From Bryobacterales bacterium (GTDB taxonomy: Bacteria; Acidobacteriota; Terriglobia; Bryobacterales; UBA6623), in assembly GCA_022823865.1 (NCBI GenBank), contig JAJEHF010000133.1:1-64000 (forward strand): DNA of 64,000 nt, read 5' to 3'. The position numbers and the translations under genes were made by a program. The notes under the pieces are model-generated. The model did no database searches, had not been told where the DNA came from, and saw only the letters and a program-made list of their open reading frames with translations. How positions within the stretch are numbered: position 1 is the stretch's first letter; every line of letters starts with the position of its first letter. Positions 25,037 through 34,012 of this stretch are shown here, piece by piece.

Positions 25037-26341
25037 ATGCAACGGCTGCTAATAGGTCTCGTGGCCATCGCCGGGCTGGCTGTCGCCAACGACAGTTGGC
25101 CTCAGTGGCGCGGCCCGAGTCTCAACGGGACAAGCACTTCCACAGGACTGCCCATTCGGTGGAGCGAGTCCGAGAACGTTGTTTGGCGTACCAAGCTGCC
25201 CAGCTGGGCCGCCGCCACGCCGATTATTTGGGGCGATACCGTCTTCGTGACCTCCGCGGAGAAAGGCTCTAGCCTGAACCGCCCCAACTCCCGCCTGTTC
25301 GAAGGCGGCGACGCGGACCGGGACCAGCTCTACCTGATCGCCGTAAACCGCCAGACCGGAAAGATCCGCTGGCAGCAGTCGATTGGACGCGGAAACCGCA
25401 TCGGCAACAAGCAAAACATGGCATCGCCATCGCCAGTCACGGATGGCGAGCATGTCTGGGTCGCCAACGGTAACGGCGAGCTGCGTTGCTTCGACTTCGC
25501 CGGTCGCCAGATCTGGTTGCGCGACTTACAGGCCGACTACGGCGAGTTCGGTGTCCAATTCGGCTACGGTTCATCTCCCCTGCTCCACCAAGGCGTGCTG
25601 TACCTACAGAACTTGCAAGGCATGTACACGGACGATCCGTCGTATGTATTGGCGATCGACGCCAAGTCCGGAAAAACGCTCTGGAAGGTGGACCGGCCGA
25701 CCGATGGCCTGCACGAGACGCCCGATTCGTATTCGACAGCAACCTTGGCCAAGGTGGGCGAGAAGTTCATCCTGATCGTTTCCGGTGCGGGCTACGTCAC
25801 CGGGCACGACCTGGAGACTGGCAGCGAGATCTGGCGGGGAGGCGGACTGAACCCGAACAACGCTCGGAACTATCGCACCATCGCTTCCTCGCTCGTGGTT
25901 GGCGACATCGTGCTGGTTCCCTCCCGGAGGAGGCCGTTCATCGCGTTCCGCACAGACGGGAGCGGTGACGTGACCGAGTCCAAGAAGCTCTGGTCGACTG
26001 ACTATGGTCCGGACGTGCCGACGCCAACAAGCGATGGAGAGCGGCTCTACATCATCGACGACAGGGGCATTTCTCTCAACCTCAGGGTGAGCGACGGCAG
26101 CACGATCTGGGATCGCACCCGGATCGAGCCGGGCACCTACTCGGCCTCGCCCTTGCTGGCGGACGGCAAGATCTACGCCATCAGCGAGGAAGGGACGACC
26201 ACCGTCCTCAAAGCTGGCGACGAGTTCGAGATCTTGGCTGTGAATCGCCTTGACGACTACACCCTGGCATCACCCGCGGCAGCCGGGAATCAACTCTTCA
26301 TCCGCACTGCCGAGTACCTATACTGCATCGGCAAACCGTAG
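25037..26341 (+). CDS. Secreted PQQ-like beta-propeller protein
   Basis: About 434 residues. A signal peptide (MQRLLIGLVAIAGLAVAND) leads into a repeat protein of the outer-membrane BamB/PQQ-propeller type. It begins SWPQWRGPSLNGTST and has blades such as LYLIAVNRQTGKIRWQQS, VLAIDAKSGKTLWKV, GHDLETGSEIWRG and LNLRVSDGSTIWDR. There is no sign of the metal and PQQ ligands of quinoprotein dehydrogenases, so it is probably a structural or binding propeller. These are frequent in Acidobacteriota and Planctomycetota beside secreted cytochromes. Confidence 0.85.
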   Translation: MQRLLIGLVAIAGLAVANDSWPQWRGPSLNGTSTSTGLPIRWSESENVVWRTKLPSWAAATPIIWGDTVFVTSAEKGSSLNRPNSRLFEGGDADRDQLYLIAVNRQTGKIRWQQSIGRGNRIGNKQNMASPSPVTDGEHVWVANGNGELRCFDFAGRQIWLRDLQADYGEFGVQFGYGSSPLLHQGVLYLQNLQGMYTDDPSYVLAIDAKSGKTLWKVDRPTDGLHETPDSYSTATLAKVGEKFILIVSGAGYVTGHDLETGSEIWRGGGLNPNNARNYRTIASSLVVGDIVLVPSRRRPFIAFRTDGSGDVTESKKLWSTDYGPDVPTPTSDGERLYIIDDRGISLNLRVSDGSTIWDRTRIEPGTYSASPLLADGKIYAISEEGTTTVLKAGDEFEILAVNRLDDYTLASPAAAGNQLFIRTAEYLYCIGKP

Positions 26342-26425
26342 CCTAGCGACTGCAAGAAAGTCCGCCCGGCAGACGCCGCAGAGCTTCCTGCGCGGATTCC
26401 GAGCGATGGCCGCCGGCCGGGGCGA

Positions 26426-29248
26426 TCAGTCGCTGCTCTCGTCCGAGGCCGTTTCTTGAAGCAGCCGGAACAGCCCGGCCGTTTCCCGCATCTGGAACTC
26501 GTCCAGCAAACCCTCCGGCATGATCGAAACGTCCGACTCGCGCATGTCGACGATGTCTTCGCGTTGAATCGAGACCGGCCTGTCCAGATCCGGGATCAGG
26601 ATCGTGACGCTGGTCTCGTCCTCTTCCAAGATCAGCGCCGAATAGACATCGTCCTTGGTCTCGATGCGCCAAGAACCGTATTGGTCCGAGATTTCCCGCG
26701 AAGGCCACAGCACGGCCTCGAGCATGTCGCTCCGCGTGAAGCGGTTGGCGATCGTGGTCAGATCGGGACCGTAGTCCTCGCCGAGCTCGCCCAGGCGGTG
26801 GCACTTCGCGCACGCCTTCTCGTACACTTCCACGCCTTGCTCCCGGGTTGCCATCGTGGTCATCGGGTCGTACATCATGTACTCGAAGATCTCCTGCTCG
26901 CTGTACAGGTTGGTGCCGGTCTTGCGCGCAAACACGTTGGGCTGGACATGGCCGTCTCGCCTGCGCAGGCTGGCCAGCAGGGCCTCGTCGTCGACCGGGG
27001 CGTACTCGGGAATGGCAGCGTAGGCCGCTTGGCGCTCCTGCTCGTCAAAGAACTCCAGCGATGACTCGAAGAGTCGGTTGATGAAGCCTGGAAAGCTGGC
27101 CCCGCCACGCCAGTCCTTCGCCTTTCGGAACCACGCCAGAAGCGTTTGCTTCTGCTCCGGCGACCAGCCGCTCTTGATCTCGCGGAGACAGTAGACGTAG
27201 TGAATCTGCAACTGCTGGTCGCCCTCGCCAGCCGGAATCTGGGCCAAGATGGGGCCAATCGCCTCGGGTCGGTTGGCGTAGGCCATTGTGCGGGCGTATT
27301 CCCGGTTCAAGCCCTCGTCGGGCGCGGGAAAGCGCGCGGAAACGATTTCGTAGATCTGGTCACGCAGGCTCTTGCGGCATCCGCCGTCGATCTCAAGGCA
27401 AGCAAGGTGAAACACTCTCAGCAGCCCTAGCTCGTCTGCGGCGTCCAATGCATCGGACTTGAGCATCGACAGGGTCTTCTCGAACACCGCTTCCAGCTCG
27501 ATCTGGCTCTGAGCGGTGCGCACCAGCGCCAGCATGCCGCTAGCGGCGGCTGTCGGGTCGGATTCCTCAGCGACCAAGTCCTTCCAAGAGTCGCGTGGCG
27601 TGGCCTCGGTCGCCACGCGCCCGGACCAGCGCACGAAACGGTCCGGATCGCCAAGAAGGGAATAGAGGAGCGAGGCATCGGCGAAGGCCGGATCTCCCAT
27701 GCGCAGCAGGGCCTCGACCGCCCGCCGGCGCACGAGAGCGTCCCCGTCCGCCAGACCCTCCGCCGCGAGGGTCTTGGCGCGGTCGCTGCCGTGCTGGCCG
27801 ACCACGTACATGGCGGCGGCCCGTAGCGACGGGTGTTCACTCTCAAACGCGCTCCGGATCAGCAGCGCATCTGGCTTCGGCCCGTAGCGCTGCAGCAGAT
27901 GCAGCGCTTGCGCCCGGTCGCGAGCCTCAGCGGTGTCATCTCGCACCAACGCTTGTAGGGCTGCGGCCCATGCATCGCCCATCGCGTTCTTCTGCTGCTG
28001 GAAATAGGCGTGGCTAAAGGCCGACAAAGGCTGTGGCTGGCGAACTACGGACAAGATCCCGGAAACGGGTCGGTAGCCATCGTTGGCGCGGTGCCCCTTG
28101 TATGCCACGCGGAAGAACCCGCCCTGGGTCATCCGCCCGCCCATGGTGAAGTAGACCAGGCCGTCCGGACCGACAGCCACATCGGTGGCGTTCAGAGGCT
28201 CGCCGTAGATGAAGTCCGTCGCCGGCTCGGCCGGCTCATAGGTCGCGCCGCTGCGCTTGAACTTTGAGAGCACGACCCGGCCCCGTGACCAGTCGCCCTG
28301 CAGGAAGGCGTCGAAGTACTCAGGCGGGTAGGCGTAGCTGTGATAGAACTCCACGCCCACCGGCGAGCCGCGCCCCAAGTCGTCCACCGGCGGCAAAGAA
28401 TCTAGGAAATAGGGCGGGAACTTGCCGGACCCAGTGCGCCAGCCATAGTCTGCCGATGGAATGCCATGCACGGATCGGACTTCGCGATACCACGGCAGGT
28501 TGATGTCCCACTCCATGTCGGAGTCGAACGTGAACGCCTCGCCGGCGAAATCGTAGGCGTGGTTGTAAGGGTTGCGGAAGCCGCCGAACTGCAGCGAGTA
28601 CGACATGCCGTCGTCTTCGATCCGGAACAGCGCGCCCCCGGGAGCCATGCGGCCGGCGGCGTGCCCGCGAGAATCCATGTAGCGGTTGAGAAGCTGCGAC
28701 TCCTTGTAGCCTTGCAACGGGGAGTCAGCCGCGATGCGGTCGGCGGGCACGAAGGTATGGTTGCCCACCAGGACGGAAATCGACCCGTCCGGAGCACGAC
28801 GGATGTCGTGGGGGCCGTGCTCGCCGATCCGGCCCGTGTATCCCACGAGGATTTCCCGCGAGTCCGCGACACCATCGCCGTCAGTGTCCGGCAGGCGGAA
28901 GAGGTAGGCTTCGCGATCCTCAGGGTTTGTGCAGTTGGCGTAGAGCGTGGGGCCGTCGAACCAAATGCCCTGGCAGTTCTCGACCTGATCGCTGATGACC
29001 TGCTGCGTCTCGAGCGTGCCGTCACCATCGTTGTCCAGCAAGCGCACTGGATGGCTGCGCTCCTTGGAAACGACCGGCAGTCCCTTGGCATCGAACGTGA
29101 CCTGGATCAGGGAGCCTATCTGGGCGTCGTCGGCCAGCGTCTCCACCACAAATCCGGGCGGGACCTGGTACGGCCCCTCCAGAATCGGCTCGGACACCTG
29201 GCAACTCCAGATGGCTACGACGAATAGGAGACAGGCCAGCTTGCGCAT
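26426..29248 (-). CDS. PVC-type haem-binding dehydrogenase with HEAT-like repeats
   Basis: A 940-residue exported protein. The signal sequence ends IWSC at Cys16, a non-canonical lipobox. The N-terminal half is a sugar-dehydrogenase-like propeller of the PVC-type membrane-bound dehydrogenase family (PPGFVVETLA, LLDNDGDGTLE, GPHDIRRAPDGSISVLVGNH, NPYNHAYDFAGEAFTFDSD, YGWRTGSG, DWSRGRVV, YFTMGGRMTQGG). HEAT-like repeats follow (about 420-600). A C-terminal cytochrome c domain has CAKCH and YGPDLTTIANRF, then the typical ALILEEDETSVTI and PEGLLDEF endings. Likely periplasmic, oxidising a sugar or similar substrate and passing electrons to haem. The gene converges with the PQQ-propeller gene. Confidence 0.88.
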   Translation of the reverse strand: MRKLACLLFVVAIWSCQVSEPILEGPYQVPPGFVVETLADDAQIGSLIQVTFDAKGLPVVSKERSHPVRLLDNDGDGTLETQQVISDQVENCQGIWFDGPTLYANCTNPEDREAYLFRLPDTDGDGVADSREILVGYTGRIGEHGPHDIRRAPDGSISVLVGNHTFVPADRIAADSPLQGYKESQLLNRYMDSRGHAAGRMAPGGALFRIEDDGMSYSLQFGGFRNPYNHAYDFAGEAFTFDSDMEWDINLPWYREVRSVHGIPSADYGWRTGSGKFPPYFLDSLPPVDDLGRGSPVGVEFYHSYAYPPEYFDAFLQGDWSRGRVVLSKFKRSGATYEPAEPATDFIYGEPLNATDVAVGPDGLVYFTMGGRMTQGGFFRVAYKGHRANDGYRPVSGILSVVRQPQPLSAFSHAYFQQQKNAMGDAWAAALQALVRDDTAEARDRAQALHLLQRYGPKPDALLIRSAFESEHPSLRAAAMYVVGQHGSDRAKTLAAEGLADGDALVRRRAVEALLRMGDPAFADASLLYSLLGDPDRFVRWSGRVATEATPRDSWKDLVAEESDPTAAASGMLALVRTAQSQIELEAVFEKTLSMLKSDALDAADELGLLRVFHLACLEIDGGCRKSLRDQIYEIVSARFPAPDEGLNREYARTMAYANRPEAIGPILAQIPAGEGDQQLQIHYVYCLREIKSGWSPEQKQTLLAWFRKAKDWRGGASFPGFINRLFESSLEFFDEQERQAAYAAIPEYAPVDDEALLASLRRRDGHVQPNVFARKTGTNLYSEQEIFEYMMYDPMTTMATREQGVEVYEKACAKCHRLGELGEDYGPDLTTIANRFTRSDMLEAVLWPSREISDQYGSWRIETKDDVYSALILEEDETSVTILIPDLDRPVSIQREDIVDMRESDVSIMPEGLLDEFQMRETAGLFRLLQETASDESSD

Positions 29249-29513
29249 TCTACGAACCAGTGTAGCGACGGCCGATCATTGGCCTTCGATCTTCACGAAG
29301 CCGCTGCGAAGGAGAGCATTGCGGCGCAAACGGACGATTTTGCCTGGCGCACGATGCGGCGACATCTGCAGGCCGAACTGCGAGGTCCGACGATCAGCCG
29401 TCGCCTCGCGCACCGGCCCCGAGAGGCGGGTGTCGGAACAGCGCTTTGACGATCTCGCCAGAGCGAGTCTCGTCGGCAAGACCAGTGGGCGAGTTGGTCG
29501 TTCGACAGCGGTG

Positions 29514-30440
29514 TCAGGAAGTCGCAAGCGGCGGGGGGCGCAACCGATGGCCCAGCGATGTGCCCGTCAGGATGAGCGCGACCCACAAGGCCTGAGCAGC
29601 CAGCAGGTGCACGATCTGCAACCACCCGGGCGCGGACAGGCCGATGTTGAGGAACCCCACCGCCACCTCGGCTGCCACCAGATACATCGCCGCTCGCGCC
29701 CAGCGATTCTTCTCAGATTCACCGTTCAGCAGCCAGATCAAATACGCCGCCGCGATGATTGCGACGCCCGGGTGCAGCACTCGCAGCCGCACGAGAAAGT
29801 GATTGCTGGCTGACAGGTCATCGCGGATCTCTGCCAACAACCCCGCTCCCACCGTCACCTCACGCGGGAACAGCGTGTCTCCAAGTGCCGTGATAGCTCC
29901 GCTCATAGCCGCCAGAACCACGAGGGCCAGCGCCGCCGCAAACGCAAGCCTCCGCCCGCCCATGGACGATGGCTGCCAATCCTGTCCGGAGCGCCATGCA
30001 GCGAGTGACGCGAACGCGGTCAATGCAAGCGTGTTGGTCAAGTGGAGGGCGATGACGACCGCTCGGGCGGCCGAGTCGTCGTCCGCGACGAGTTCTGCCA
30101 GGACCAAGCCCGCCCCGATCGCGCCTTCGAAGACAACGAACAACAGCGTCAACGCGACAGCCCGGGTAACCGGGCCCCAGCGGAAGCGCACCCAGGCCCA
30201 GGCCAGCAAGGCGAGTCCGAAGACACCGCACAACCCACTGGTGAGGCGGTGCGTGAATTCGATCAGCGTGGCGGCGGTGGGGTCGGTCGGGACGACCTCT
30301 CCGTGACACGTGGGCCAGTTGCTGCCGCAGCCGTCCCCGGAGTGGCTGATCCGCACCCATGCGCCGAACAGGATGACGGCGACCAAGTAGCCGAGGAAGA
30401 GCCACGCGGCGAGAGTGAAGCGCCCGTCACGCCGCTGCAC
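29514..30440 (-). CDS. ctaA: Haem A synthase (CtaA/COX15 family)
   Basis: It converts haem O to haem A for aa3-type cytochrome oxidase. The 308-residue protein has about eight transmembrane segments and the family motifs FGAWVRISHSGDGCGSNWPTC, EFTHRLTSG and the second-half HPGVAI and IVHLLAAQ histidines. The disulphide-loop Cys residues of CtaA appear as CGSNWPTC. It starts 4 bp after the pyruvate carboxylase stop, so the two are co-transcribed. No ctaB (haem O synthase) is nearby. The 265 bp to its left contain no gene I can support. Confidence 0.9.
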   Translation of the reverse strand: MQRRDGRFTLAAWLFLGYLVAVILFGAWVRISHSGDGCGSNWPTCHGEVVPTDPTAATLIEFTHRLTSGLCGVFGLALLAWAWVRFRWGPVTRAVALTLLFVVFEGAIGAGLVLAELVADDDSAARAVVIALHLTNTLALTAFASLAAWRSGQDWQPSSMGGRRLAFAAALALVVLAAMSGAITALGDTLFPREVTVGAGLLAEIRDDLSASNHFLVRLRVLHPGVAIIAAAYLIWLLNGESEKNRWARAAMYLVAAEVAVGFLNIGLSAPGWLQIVHLLAAQALWVALILTGTSLGHRLRPPPLATS

Positions 30441-30444
30441 CGGC

Positions 30445-33400
30445 TCAAGACCTCAGCACGAGCAGCAGGTCCTTGGACTGCACCTGGCTACCGGCGGTGA
30501 CCGCGATCTCCTTGACCGTGCCCGCTTTGGGCGAGTAGATGGTGCTCTGCATCTTCATTGCCTCGAGCGTGAGCAGCTTGGAGTTGGCCTCGACCTCGTC
30601 GCCGACCTCCACGAACAGCCCCGTGACCAAACCTGGAGTAGGCGCCCCCACATGGTCGGGATTGCCGCTGGCCGCCTTGCGCGCCGCCGGGCGGTCGGCC
30701 TGCAGCGAGTGGTCGCGCACGCGCACCTCGCGCGGCTGGCCGTTGAGTTCGAAGAACACCCTGCGCGTGCCGTCCGGCCGCGGTGCGCCACAAGTGAGGA
30801 ACTTGACGATGAGCCGCTTGCCCGGCTCGATATCGAACACGCACTCTTCGGCTGAGTCCAAGCCGTAGAAGAACACCGGCGTGGGCAGGACGCCTACCTC
30901 GGCAAACTTGCGCCGGGTCTCGGCGAACTTGGCGAACACATCCGGGTAGAGCAGCAAGCTCAGCGCATCGGTCTTCCTGGCCTTGCGGCCGAGCAACCTC
31001 CCGGCCTCGGCCGTGGCGGCGTCGATGTCGGCGGCAGGTAGCTTCTGGCCCGCCCTTCCCTCGATCGGCTGCTTGCGACACAGCAGGATCTCGCGAACCT
31101 CCGGCGGCCATCCTCCCGGAGGCTCGCCAAGCGAGCCGCGCATCATGTCGATCACGGAGTCAGGGAAGCCGACATTGTGCTTCCGAGGCAGTCTGCGCAC
31201 TTCGTCGCAGGTCATCCCCTTGGCCAGCAGGAACAGTGCCAGATCGCCGACGACCTTGCTGGAGGGAGTCACTTTGACGATGTCGCCAAGCAGCTGGTTG
31301 ACGTCAGCATACATCTGCTCCACATCGCGCCAGCGCTGCGCCAGCCCCATGGCCGCGGCCTGCTGTTGCAGGTTCGTGAACTGCCCGCCCGGAATCTCGT
31401 GCGTATACAGCCGCGCGCTGCCCGACTTCGGCGCGTTGTCGAAGGGCAGGTAGTACGTGCGCACAGTCTCCCAGTACAGCGAGCAGTCGCCCAGCGCCTG
31501 CATGTCGAGGCCTGTGTCCCGCGGCGTGCCCTTCAGCGTCCCGACCAAGGTGTTCAGATTCGGCTGGCTCGTCGATCCGGACAGAGCCGCGACAGCCGCG
31601 TCCACCACGTCGACTCCCGCCTCGGACGCCTTCAACAAGGTCGCGGCATTCAGGCCGCTCGAGTCGTGCGTGTGGAAGTGGACCGGCAGGCCCAACTCGC
31701 CGCGCAACACCTTGACGAGCTCGTAGGCTGCGTACGGCCGGCAGAGGCCGGCCATATCCTTGATGCCAAGCATGTGCGCGCCCATCTCCTTGAGCTGCTT
31801 GGCGAGGTCCAGATAGTAGTTCAGGCTGTACTTGGGCCGCTGAGGATCGAGGATGTCGCCGGTGTAGCAAATCGCCGGCTCGCAGATCGCACCGGTACCC
31901 TGCACGGCGTCCATGGCGACGCGCATGTTCCCGACATCGTTCAGAGAGTCGAAGATGCGGAACACGTCAATGCCCTCGCGCGCGGCTTCGATCGTGAACT
32001 CGCGCACGACGTTGTCGGGGTAGCTCGTATAGCCCACTGCGTTTGACGCGCGCAGCAGCATCTGGAAGCAGATGTTGGGCACGGCCTGGCGCAGCGCGCG
32101 CAACCGCTCCCAAGGATCCTCGTAGAGGAATCGCAGCGACGAATCGAAGGTCGCCCCGCCCCACATCTCCAGGCTGAATAGATCGGGCAGCCGCTTGGCT
32201 ACCGCGGGAGCGGTGGCCATCAAGTCGTGCGTCCGCACGCGGGTCGCGAGCAACGACTGGTGCGCATCGCGAAACGTCGTGTCGGTGATCAGCAGGCGCT
32301 TCTGCGCGTGAACCCACTCGCAGAATTTCTCCGGCCCGAGTTCCAGCAGCCTTTGGCGCGTGCCGGGCTCGATTTCCAAGCCAGGATCGACAGGCACATC
32401 CGGAGGCGGCTCGAACCGCTCGGGACGCCCCTTGCCCGCCACGGTGGGATTGCCGTTGACGATCGTGTCGCCGATATAGCTGAGCAGGCGATTGGCACGG
32501 TCGCGGGCGGGACGGAAGCGGAACAGTTCCGGGGTTTCCTCCAAGAACCCGGTGGTGACCTCGCCAGCCTGGAAGCTGGCATGGTTTACGACGTTCTGCA
32601 GGAACTGGATGTTCGTCTTCACACCCCGGATCCGGAACTCCCGCAATGCCCGGTCGGCGCGGGCACAAGCTCCGGGCAGTGTGGAGTCCCACGCGGTAAG
32701 CTTGACCAGCAGCGAGTCGTAGAACGGGCTCAGCACGGCGCCGGGATAGGCCGTGCCGTCCAAGCGGATTCCCAGGCCGGCAGCGGTGCGATAAGCCTGC
32801 AACCGCCCGTAATCGGGCGAGAACCCGTCGGAAGGATCCTCGGTCGTGATCCGGCACTGAATGGCGAAACCGCGCCGCTGGATCTCGTCTTGGCGCGGGA
32901 CGTTGAGCGGGCTCTCGTGCAGACGGCATCCCTGCGCGATCAGGATCTGCGAGCGCACGATGTCGATCCCCGTGATGGTCTCGGTGACGGTGTGCTCCAC
33001 TTGGACGCGCGGGTTGACCTCGATGAAGTACCAATCCCCTGAATCGGCGTCCACCAAGAACTCCACCGTGCCTGCGTTGCGATACTTCACCGCCCCGGCC
33101 ACCCGGATCGCCGCCGCGCAAATCTCGTCGCGGAGCCCGTCCGACAGATTGGCGGCAGGCGCGAGTTCCACCACCTTTTGGTGCCGCCGCTGGACAGAGC
33201 AATCGCGCTCCCACAGGTGGACGACCGATCCGTGCGTGTCGGCGAGTATCTGCACTTCGATATGCCGCGCCCGAGAGATGTACTTCTCCAGGAACACGGA
33301 ACCGTCGCCAAACGTCCGTTGGGCCTCGGTGCGGGCCTCTTCCAGCCGTTCGGCGAGCTCCTCCGGGCCATGCACGACACGCATTCCGCGCCCGCCACCA

Positions 33401-33885
33401 CCAAAGGATGCCTTCACGATGAGCGGATATCCGATAGCTTCTGCCGCCAGTCGCGCCTGTTGCGGGTCGTCCGGCGCCAGACCGGTGCCGGGAATGATCG
33501 GCACGCCCGCTTGCTCCGCGATCTTGCGCGCCTCGGTCTTGTCCCCCAGCCGGTCCAATAGTTCGGGCGGCGGTCCCACGAACGTGATGCCCGCCTCGGC
33601 GCAGGCCCGGGCGAACTCGCTGTTCTCGGACAGGAAACCGTATCCGGGATGAATCGCGTCAATGCCGCGATCCTTCGCCAGGGCGACGATCCCCTCGATG
33701 TCGAGATAGGCCGCGACCGGACCCTTGTCGCCACCTACCTCATAGGCTTCGTCCGCCTTGAAGCGGTGCAGGCTGAGACGATCCTCGTTGGAATAGATGG
33801 TGGCTGTGCGCAGTCCGAGTTCGGTAGCCGCGCGCATGATGCGGGTTGCGATCTCGCCGCGGTTGGCCGCAAGCAGCTTCTGCAT
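30445..33885 (-). CDS. pyc: Pyruvate carboxylase
   Basis: A single-chain anaplerotic enzyme of 1146 residues forming oxaloacetate from pyruvate, bicarbonate and ATP. It has an N-terminal biotin carboxylase domain (KLLAANRGEIATRIMRA, KASFGGGGRGMRVV, EVNPRVQVEHTVTE), a carboxyltransferase domain (DTTFRDAHQSLLATRVRT, MWGGATFDSSLRFL, GIKDMAGLCRP, HFHTHDSSG) and a C-terminal biotinyl domain with EAMKMQ (biotinyl Lys about 1111). The length is normal. ATG 33885 is preferred over a TTG four codons upstream; AGGA lies about 10 bases before it. ctaA follows at once. Confidence 0.96.
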   Translation of the reverse strand: MQKLLAANRGEIATRIMRAATELGLRTATIYSNEDRLSLHRFKADEAYEVGGDKGPVAAYLDIEGIVALAKDRGIDAIHPGYGFLSENSEFARACAEAGITFVGPPPELLDRLGDKTEARKIAEQAGVPIIPGTGLAPDDPQQARLAAEAIGYPLIVKASFGGGGRGMRVVHGPEELAERLEEARTEAQRTFGDGSVFLEKYISRARHIEVQILADTHGSVVHLWERDCSVQRRHQKVVELAPAANLSDGLRDEICAAAIRVAGAVKYRNAGTVEFLVDADSGDWYFIEVNPRVQVEHTVTETITGIDIVRSQILIAQGCRLHESPLNVPRQDEIQRRGFAIQCRITTEDPSDGFSPDYGRLQAYRTAAGLGIRLDGTAYPGAVLSPFYDSLLVKLTAWDSTLPGACARADRALREFRIRGVKTNIQFLQNVVNHASFQAGEVTTGFLEETPELFRFRPARDRANRLLSYIGDTIVNGNPTVAGKGRPERFEPPPDVPVDPGLEIEPGTRQRLLELGPEKFCEWVHAQKRLLITDTTFRDAHQSLLATRVRTHDLMATAPAVAKRLPDLFSLEMWGGATFDSSLRFLYEDPWERLRALRQAVPNICFQMLLRASNAVGYTSYPDNVVREFTIEAAREGIDVFRIFDSLNDVGNMRVAMDAVQGTGAICEPAICYTGDILDPQRPKYSLNYYLDLAKQLKEMGAHMLGIKDMAGLCRPYAAYELVKVLRGELGLPVHFHTHDSSGLNAATLLKASEAGVDVVDAAVAALSGSTSQPNLNTLVGTLKGTPRDTGLDMQALGDCSLYWETVRTYYLPFDNAPKSGSARLYTHEIPGGQFTNLQQQAAAMGLAQRWRDVEQMYADVNQLLGDIVKVTPSSKVVGDLALFLLAKGMTCDEVRRLPRKHNVGFPDSVIDMMRGSLGEPPGGWPPEVREILLCRKQPIEGRAGQKLPAADIDAATAEAGRLLGRKARKTDALSLLLYPDVFAKFAETRRKFAEVGVLPTPVFFYGLDSAEECVFDIEPGKRLIVKFLTCGAPRPDGTRRVFFELNGQPREVRVRDHSLQADRPAARKAASGNPDHVGAPTPGLVTGLFVEVGDEVEANSKLLTLEAMKMQSTIYSPKAGTVKEIAVTAGSQVQSKDLLLVLRS

Positions 33886-34012
33886 CGGTCTCAAGTCCTA
33901 GGCTAGCAATGATGACGCGGGCGCTCGCCGCCCTCCCGTCAGCACTCCAAGGCCATTGCTATCAACCACCCGCGGATTGCAGGGAACGGTTGACCGTTCA
34001 ACTTTCGGCAGC

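Noticed and set aside
32227-33042. 271-codon plus-strand frame inside pyc
   Set aside because: It is antisense to the biotin carboxylase domain and has no motif.
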